From assembly GCA_022616435.1 (NCBI GenBank), contig JAKEET010000090.1, forward strand, positions 1-36,265: a stretch of DNA of 36,265 nucleotides, read 5' to 3'. Position 1 is the stretch's first letter; each line of letters opens with the position of its first letter. Below the pieces are notes generated by a model. The model was not told the DNA's origin. It saw nothing but the letters and a program-made list of their open reading frames with translations, and did not search any database. The stretch is from Gemmataceae bacterium (GTDB taxonomy: Bacteria; Planctomycetota; Planctomycetia; Gemmatales; Gemmataceae). Shown piece by piece: positions 30,648 through 36,265 of the stretch. The position numbers were made by a program, and so were the translations under genes.

Positions 30648-32411
30648 TCACCGCTTCAACACCCCGCCCACCAGCTCCGGCAGATACTTCACCGGCAACG
30701 TCCCATGCGCCAGCGTCGCCTCGTGAAACCGGCCCAGCTCGAAGCGGTCGCCCAGCTCGTTTTGCCGGCGTCGCCGCAGCCGCTGGAACGCCATGCGGCC
30801 GACGAAGTACGTCGAGAGCTGGCAGGAACTCTGCTTGGCGCGCTGGATCTTCAGGATCGCCTCGCCCTCGGACTGATACGCGCGGATCACCAGCAGCCGC
30901 AGCGCTTCCTCGTCGGTCATGCCGCTGCAGTGCATGTGGTAGTCGAGGATGGCGTTGCACACCGCCCGCAGGTACCACTTCAGTTGATTGAGCCGCAGCT
31001 TCAGATCGCCGTCGCCGTAGCCCTCGTCCAGCATCACTTGCTCGGTGTACACCGCCCAACCCTCGGCGAACACGCCGGAGTAGAGCACCTTGCGGATCAG
31101 TGACGGGTTGCGGTTGGAGTATTCGAGCTGCACGTAATGGCCGGGGTAGGCCTCGTGGATGGTGAGCAGTTGCAGCATGTGCCGGTTGTATTCCTGCATG
31201 AAGCTCTTGACCTTGCCCGGGTCCCAGTCACGCGGCGGCGGGCTGATGGCGTAGTAGCTCGACGCCTTGGCGTCCAAGGGGGGCGCCGGATTCAGATAGG
31301 CAATCGAGTAGCCGCGTTGAAACTCCGGCATCTCCACGATCCGGCAGCGATCCGGCTCCGGCAGCCGCAGGATGTTGCGGTCGCGGAGGAACGCCTTGAT
31401 CTTCGCCGCCGTCGCCGTGGCGTCCTTGACGAGGTCGGCCGGCGCGCCGTGCTCCTTGCTGACTTCCTCGAGCACCGCGCGGATGATCTGCCGCTTGCCG
31501 TCGGCGTCGTCGGCCGGGATGGTCTTCTTCGGAAACACCTGGCGCCAGAGCTGCCGGGCGATGACGTACATCTCGGCCTCGACGCGGTCGGCTTCCGCCT
31601 CGGCGTCCTTCAGGACTTCCTCGGCCGTGACGCCGGCGTCGAGCTCCAGCTCCAGTTTCTGGGCGAACTTCTCCTTGCCCAGCCGCCACTCGCCGTTGGA
31701 GCGCGGCAGCACGTCCTCTTCCAGGAACTTCAGATAGTCGCGCAGCACCGGCAGGATGCGCTGGGCCGGCGCCCGCAACTCGCTGAGCTGCGGCGTCTCA
31801 CCGGCGATCTCGTAGATGCCCGATTCGTAGAACGAGATGGCGCCTTTCAGTTGCCGCAGCGCGACCTCGGTGAGCACCTTGGGCGGGTTCTTGATGCTGG
31901 CGCGGGCCGCCGCGACGATCCGCGGAATGAAGGTCATCCGCTGGGCGGCGTTCTTGATGTTGACCGGCTTGGGTTCGGTGGATTGCGTCAACAGCACGTA
32001 GACGCTCTCGGAGATGTAGTCGTTGTACACGCGCGGATCGTCTTCGAACGGTTTGGTGTTGTCGGCGAGCCACAGGTTGCGCTGGAGATGATGCCGCCAG
32101 ATTTCGAAGTCGATCTGCCCGGCCCGCGTCAGCCTGTTGTAGTCGATGCGCTTGGGCAGCTCGGCCAGCATCTTCCGCACGCGAACCGTCGCGGCCGCCC
32201 GGGCAGGCGCGGACACGTCGTCGAGGAGATGATCGAAGCGATGATCGCCGGCGCGGCTGGCATCCAGCGGCCGGTGCTTGAATTCCTCGTCGAGATAGTC
32301 CTTGAAGAACGCGTCCAGCTTGGCGTCCTCCTTCCCCGAGTTCTGAGCCTCTGAATGAGCCAGCGGCTGAGCGATCATCATGGCGATTCCCAAGAGAAGT
32401 CCGCGTTTCAT
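30648..32411 (-). CDS. Secreted DUF885 family protein (putative metal-dependent peptidase)
   Basis: DUF885 proteins are exported, mostly helical proteins with a zinc-peptidase-like motif. This 587-residue precursor has a short signal peptide (about 1-20) and the hallmark HEAYPGH around residue 420, followed by VFAEGWAVYTEQ, the second conserved family block. Both are intact, suggesting an active hydrolase, but the substrate is unknown. ATG 32411 has AAAGGA about nine bases upstream. The gene follows 107 bases upstream of rlmI on the same strand. Confidence 0.88.
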   Translation of the reverse strand: MKRGLLLGIAMMIAQPLAHSEAQNSGKEDAKLDAFFKDYLDEEFKHRPLDASRAGDHRFDHLLDDVSAPARAAATVRVRKMLAELPKRIDYNRLTRAGQIDFEIWRHHLQRNLWLADNTKPFEDDPRVYNDYISESVYVLLTQSTEPKPVNIKNAAQRMTFIPRIVAAARASIKNPPKVLTEVALRQLKGAISFYESGIYEIAGETPQLSELRAPAQRILPVLRDYLKFLEEDVLPRSNGEWRLGKEKFAQKLELELDAGVTAEEVLKDAEAEADRVEAEMYVIARQLWRQVFPKKTIPADDADGKRQIIRAVLEEVSKEHGAPADLVKDATATAAKIKAFLRDRNILRLPEPDRCRIVEMPEFQRGYSIAYLNPAPPLDAKASSYYAISPPPRDWDPGKVKSFMQEYNRHMLQLLTIHEAYPGHYVQLEYSNRNPSLIRKVLYSGVFAEGWAVYTEQVMLDEGYGDGDLKLRLNQLKWYLRAVCNAILDYHMHCSGMTDEEALRLLVIRAYQSEGEAILKIQRAKQSSCQLSTYFVGRMAFQRLRRRRQNELGDRFELGRFHEATLAHGTLPVKYLPELVGGVLKR

Positions 32412-32507
32412 TGGTCTTTCCTTTATTTTCACCATTGGTCCCGACGCCCGAATCGCTTACGATGACCCACGATACGCCATCGAGCGGCAGACGGCGAGCC
32501 TGAAACG

Positions 32508-33731
32508 ATGAATCCCGAAGCGAACGCGATCCTGATCACCGCCGACCGGCTGTGGGACGGGACCGGCGGGGCGACGCTGGTCCGGCCCACGGTGCGCGTC
32601 GTCGGCGAGCGCATCGATGCCGTCGAGTGCGGCCTGCTGCCGCCGTCCTCGTGCAGCGGCGACCGCATCGACTTCCCCGGCTGCACCATCCTTCCGGGAC
32701 TGATCGACACGCACGTGCATCTCGTGATGTCGGCCCAGGCGACGAACGAGGCCATCATCGATCAGGTGTTGCGCGAGAGCGACGAGCAGCTCCTGGCGCG
32801 GTCGCTGGCCAACGCCCAGGCCGCGCTGCGAACCGGCATCACCACCCTGCGCGATTGCGGGGGCAAGGGGACGATCGTCCGGCAGGTGCGCGATCGCATC
32901 CGCCGCGGCGAAGTTGCCGGGCCCGATGTGCTGTCGTGCGGCAGTCCCATCACCACCACGCGCGGCCACTGCTGGTGGCTCGGCTTGATCGCCGACACCC
33001 ACGACCAGGTCCGCCAGGCGGCCGAACGCATGCTCCGCGAGGACGCCGATTTTCTCAAGGTGATGGCCACCGGCGGCAACATGACCGCCAGCTCCGACCC
33101 GATGCGGGCCCAGTACGACCCCGAAGCCCTGAAGTCGATCGCCGACATCGGCCGCCAGTCCGGCAAGCACAGCGCCGCCCACGTGCTCAGCCGCGTCGCG
33201 CTCCCCGGCGTGGTCGCGGCCAACTATCGCACCATCGAGCATTGCGACTGGCGCGTCGAGGAGTTTCGTTACGAGTTTCAACCGGACCTCGCCCGCCGGA
33301 TGATCGACCAGGATCAGATCGTCGGCTTGACGATGTCGGGCCTGGCGCGGCGGGCGTTCTTGCCGGAGATCAAGCACATCAACATCGGCCCGGTCCAGCG
33401 GCTCGACATGCGCTTCGCCTGCGAGCGGCTGATGCTCGATCTCGGCGTCCGCTACACCATCCACTCCGACGCCGGCGTGCGGCTGTGTCCGATCGACCGT
33501 TTCGACCTCGGGTTGCAGGCGGCCCAGGTTGAATTGAAGCTGACGCCGAACGAGATCCTGCGGGCGGTGACGGCGACCGCCGCGGAAGCGATCGGCTTGC
33601 CGGACCGCGGCACGCTGACGACCGGCAAGCGGGCGGACCTGATCGTCGTGGACGGCGACCCGCTGAAGGATCTCGCGTGCATGGGCAAGGTCAGGGCCGT
33701 GATGAAGGCGGGCCAGTGGCAGGTGAAATGA
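32508..33731 (+). CDS. Metal-dependent amidohydrolase
   Basis: The 407-residue cytoplasmic enzyme belongs to the amidohydrolase superfamily, near imidazolonepropionase and prolidase-like groups. The metal ligands are visible: His69 and His71 (DTHVHL), Lys184 (FLKVMATGG, probably carbamylated), His225 (SAAHVL), His245 (IEHCDW) and Asp321 (HSDAGVR). The beta-sandwich end has GTLTTGKRADLIVVDGDPL. No signal peptide is present. The substrate cannot be named; its arrangement with a Lys ligand suits a binuclear Xaa-Pro dipeptidase or lactonase. It is divergent from the DUF885 gene, with 96 bases between. Confidence 0.9.
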   Translation: MNPEANAILITADRLWDGTGGATLVRPTVRVVGERIDAVECGLLPPSSCSGDRIDFPGCTILPGLIDTHVHLVMSAQATNEAIIDQVLRESDEQLLARSLANAQAALRTGITTLRDCGGKGTIVRQVRDRIRRGEVAGPDVLSCGSPITTTRGHCWWLGLIADTHDQVRQAAERMLREDADFLKVMATGGNMTASSDPMRAQYDPEALKSIADIGRQSGKHSAAHVLSRVALPGVVAANYRTIEHCDWRVEEFRYEFQPDLARRMIDQDQIVGLTMSGLARRAFLPEIKHINIGPVQRLDMRFACERLMLDLGVRYTIHSDAGVRLCPIDRFDLGLQAAQVELKLTPNEILRAVTATAAEAIGLPDRGTLTTGKRADLIVVDGDPLKDLACMGKVRAVMKAGQWQVK

Positions 33732-33745
33732 GGCTCGCCCGGTGA

Positions 33746-35176
33746 TCACTTCGCCGCCAGGAACCGGCTCAGGGTTTCCACGTTGCGAACGAACGTCGCG
33801 CAGTTGATGACGCGGAGCGCCGGATCTTCGGGCACCGAGCGCAGGCGGCCGGCCTCGACCCAGCGGCCGCGGTCGTCCAGGGCGGCGAGGACGGATTTCA
33901 CCTGGGCCCGCAGCGCGTCGGTGACCTGCGGGGGCCGCGGTTTCGACCGCTGCTTGAGCGACGCTGGATCGAGCGCCCGCAACCGTTCGTATTCCTTCGC
34001 GATTGCATCGAGCCTGCTGCCAACCTCGAACGCGTAGTGTGTCGGCATGTCCTTGTCGTCGTAGGTCAGCTCGTAGTTCTTGGTGAAATAGAGCGGCTTG
34101 TTGGTCTTCAGCTCGTAGAAGCGGGCGAGCCGGCCGCCGGGCAAGAGCGAACGGCGGTAGTATTCGAGAGCGCGCGGCACCGGCTCCAGGTACTTCTTGT
34201 CGCCTGTCTCGCGATAAAGACGCAACAGGGTCAGCATCACGCCCTGGGCCTCGCCGCCGGTGATCGACGGCGGCTCGAACTTGCGCGCCCAGGCCGGCTG
34301 CATGTCGAGGTTGTATTGCTGGGCCCAGCCGGGCTGCGGATCGGGAAGCTGGGCGAGGATCATGAAATCGCCGCCCTTGAGCGCCGCTTGGCGATAGCGT
34401 TCGTCGCCGTACAGCCGCGACGCTTCCAGGAGCGTGTCCATGACGTCGGCAATCGAGTTGTCGTTGAACGTGTAGTAGCCGCGGTAATCGCTCTTGGGAT
34501 ACGCGCGCGGCCAGGTGTCGGGATAGCTCGCCTTGTTGACCGGGAACTTGGCCGGCTCGTGAAACGTGTCGAAGCGTTGCGGCCAGGCGCCGTTGGGATA
34601 CTGGGCCTTCACGAGCGCGTCGAGCGCAAACAGGGCGGCATCGTGAATGGCGGCGTCTTTTTTCCCAAGAGCCTGATCGACGCGCGCCAGGAAGCGGACC
34701 GCCGCTTGCGTCGTGTTGTCGTCGAGCGTGCTCACGTTCCTGGCTTTCGTGATGGCCGGCTCCACGCGATAGTTGAACAACCGCCGCCGCTTGGGATCGA
34801 AGTCGATGCTGTAATCCCAGCCGCCGGAACGAAGCTGGCCGCGGACCAGGCAGCGGGCCGCCGCGACGGCGGCGTCGAGATATTCACGCTCGCCGGTCGC
34901 CTCGTACGCGGCCAAGAGCGCCATGCCGACCGCCGGCGTCCCCGGCGGCTGGACCCACACCTGCGTCGGCGACGCCACGCCTTCGCCCTCGCGGTGCTTC
35001 AAGTCTTCGCTGTAGCGCCACAGGTAACCGCCCTCGGTCGCGACCCGCGTGCGGAAGAAGGCGACGGCTTTGCGCAGGCCCGCGGCGGCCTGGTCGCGCA
35101 CCTTGGCGTCCTCGGCGAGCGCCGTGGTCGTCACGATCCAGGTCAGAACGCCCAATCCGAGTCGGGTCGCTGTCAT
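33746..35176 (-). CDS. Secreted pectate lyase (PL10-like)
   Basis: The 476-residue precursor has a signal peptide of about 22 residues. The mature part is rich in helical hairpins of an alpha/alpha toroid, as in Pec_lyase (PF09492, polysaccharide lyase family 10). The family blocks are AQYPNGAWPQRF, YYTFNDNSIADVM and DDNTTQAAVRFL. Pectate lyases cleave polygalacturonate by beta-elimination with calcium. Because identity outside these motifs cannot be measured, assignment to another toroid lyase or hydrolase is possible. The start at ATG 35176 gives the signal peptide. It is divergent from a sulfatase, typical of planctomycete polysaccharide clusters. Confidence 0.8.
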   Translation of the reverse strand: MTATRLGLGVLTWIVTTTALAEDAKVRDQAAAGLRKAVAFFRTRVATEGGYLWRYSEDLKHREGEGVASPTQVWVQPPGTPAVGMALLAAYEATGEREYLDAAVAAARCLVRGQLRSGGWDYSIDFDPKRRRLFNYRVEPAITKARNVSTLDDNTTQAAVRFLARVDQALGKKDAAIHDAALFALDALVKAQYPNGAWPQRFDTFHEPAKFPVNKASYPDTWPRAYPKSDYRGYYTFNDNSIADVMDTLLEASRLYGDERYRQAALKGGDFMILAQLPDPQPGWAQQYNLDMQPAWARKFEPPSITGGEAQGVMLTLLRLYRETGDKKYLEPVPRALEYYRRSLLPGGRLARFYELKTNKPLYFTKNYELTYDDKDMPTHYAFEVGSRLDAIAKEYERLRALDPASLKQRSKPRPPQVTDALRAQVKSVLAALDDRGRWVEAGRLRSVPEDPALRVINCATFVRNVETLSRFLAAK

Positions 35177-35288
35177 GGCATGTTCTCGTTGGGAATGTTG
35201 CTCAAGGCATCGTGTGCAAGTGACGCACGAACTCTGCGAGACTAGCGTTTGATAGATTACAGACAGTGACCCCGGAGCGACCAGCACC

Positions 35289-36265
35289 ATGAATACCGTC
35301 ACAAGACTGCCATGGCTTCTAGCGGCGATTCTCCCGAGCGTCGTTCCCGCAGGCGCTGTCGCGGCAGAACCGGCGCGTCCCAACATCATCTTCCTGTTCG
35401 CCGACGACCTCCGCGCCGACGTGCTCGGCTGCTACGGCGACCGGCTCGCGAAGACGCCGCACCTCGACGCCCTCGCCAAGCGCGGCGCCCGCTTCCGCCA
35501 CGCGTTTGTCACGACCTCGATCTGCGCGGTCAGCCGGGCCAGCGTCTTCACCGGGCAATACGCCCGCCGCCACAAGATCAACGACTTCGCCACGAATCTC
35601 ACCGCCGAGCAGTTCGCCCAGAGCTATCCCGGCTTGCTCAAGGCCGCGGGCTACCGCATCGGCTTCATCGGCAAGTACGGCGTCGGCAACAAGATGCCCG
35701 AACAGGTGCACTTCGATTACTGGAAGGGTTTTCCGGGGCAGGGGAAGTATTTCGACAAGGGGACGCCGTTGCACATGAACCGGCGGATGGGCGACCAGGC
35801 GATCGAGTTCCTCAAGACCTGCGACAAGGCCAAGGCGTTCTGCCTGTCGGTGAGCTTCAAATGTCCGCACGCCCAGGACCGGGCGGCCCGCGAGTTTCCA
35901 CCCGATCCGCAGGACGAATCAGAGTTCAAGGACACGCTGTTTCCGATTCCCAGGACCGCCAGCGACAAGTTCTTCCAGCTGCTGCCCGAGCCGGTGCGCA
36001 AGTCCGAAGGGCGCGTCCGCTGGGAGCGGCGCTTCAACACGCCGGCGAAGTTTCAGGAGATCGTCCGCGACTACTATCGGCTGGTGACCGGCATGGACCG
36101 CGAGATCGGCCGCATCGTCGCGTCCCTCGATGAGCTTGGCTTCGGGCGGAACACGATCATCATCTTCTATTCGGACAACGGCTTCTTCTTCGGCGAGCGC
36201 GGCCTGGCGGACAAGTGGTTCATGTACGAGGAATCGATCCGCGTGCCGTGCATCGTGATGGACCC
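35289..36265 (+). CDS. Sulfatase, 3'-truncated by the window end
   Basis: The first 325 codons of an arylsulfatase-like enzyme are present; no stop is reached before the window ends. A signal peptide of about 25 residues precedes PNIIFLFADDL, with the calcium-binding Asp39 and Asp40. The formylglycine motif is CAVSR, with Cys79 followed by Ala, Val, Ser and Arg, a variant of CxPSR in which Pro is Val. GFIGKYG and YSDNGFFFGERGLADKWF are the next conserved blocks, including the second Asp-Asn metal pair. It requires an anaerobic or aerobic formylglycine-generating enzyme to be active. ATG 35289 is the natural start. It is divergent from the pectate lyase with 112 bases between, so the two may share regulation for sulfated plant or algal polysaccharides. 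Confidence 0.92.
   Translation, partial: MNTVTRLPWLLAAILPSVVPAGAVAAEPARPNIIFLFADDLRADVLGCYGDRLAKTPHLDALAKRGARFRHAFVTTSICAVSRASVFTGQYARRHKINDFATNLTAEQFAQSYPGLLKAAGYRIGFIGKYGVGNKMPEQVHFDYWKGFPGQGKYFDKGTPLHMNRRMGDQAIEFLKTCDKAKAFCLSVSFKCPHAQDRAAREFPPDPQDESEFKDTLFPIPRTASDKFFQLLPEPVRKSEGRVRWERRFNTPAKFQEIVRDYYRLVTGMDREIGRIVASLDELGFGRNTIIIFYSDNGFFFGERGLADKWFMYEESIRVPCIVMD

Overview
The window is GC-rich bacterial chromosome, most likely from a member of the Planctomycetota. The evidence is the gene content rather than a marker gene: a sulfatase beside a PL10-type pectate lyase, a ceramidase-like/hydrolase fusion, a zinc-ribbon/membrane/trypsin-like protease, many exported enzymes with short Ala-rich signal peptides, long acidic or proline-rich low-complexity tails, and abundant palindromic intergenic repeats. 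Gene density is moderate, operons are short, and strands alternate often.

Layout. Positions 1-4854 (+) hold a translation block: infB (IF-2), ylxP (DUF503), rbfA and an endonuclease III-like Fe-S protein. Positions 4882-7358 (-) are a translationally coupled pair of membrane/coiled-coil proteins of unknown role. Positions 7619-9533 (-) carry upp and two small secreted proteins. Positions 9984-21402 (+) carry a membrane-anchored HtrA-like protease, an Aas-type acyltransferase/acyl-ACP synthetase, trmJ, a secreted double alpha/beta hydrolase, a REP-associated tyrosine transposase (RAYT) and an S9 peptidase. Positions 21411-25005 (-) carry a small lipoprotein, the RNase P RNA gene and a ceramidase/hydrolase fusion. 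Positions 25293-27303 hold a VOC protein, an AraC regulator and a DinB-like protein. Positions 27383-29342 hold a secreted protein of unknown role and, divergently, a BrnT-like/XRE pair that looks like a toxin-antitoxin module. The remainder is rlmI, a DUF885 protein, an amidohydrolase, a pectate lyase and the first 325 codons of a sulfatase that runs off the end.

The most notable system is the RAYT and its repeats. Seven copies of one 31-32 base palindrome are present: an inverted pair between ylxP and rbfA, a single copy in frame inside the hydrolase gene, and two inverted pairs flanking the transposase as 118-base direct repeats. The repeats supply the stop codon of ylxP and, by their outer edge, the stops of the hydrolase and of the transposase. 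A second, unrelated palindromic family sits between aas and trmJ.

A second pattern is the type of tandem repeat. Four intergenic gaps contain short tracts with a 7-base period (STRR-like), while tandem repeats inside genes have a 15-base period, i.e. five codons (rbfA tail, a small secreted protein, the acidic membrane protein, a signal peptide). All functions are inferred from motifs visible in the sequence; no database search was possible.
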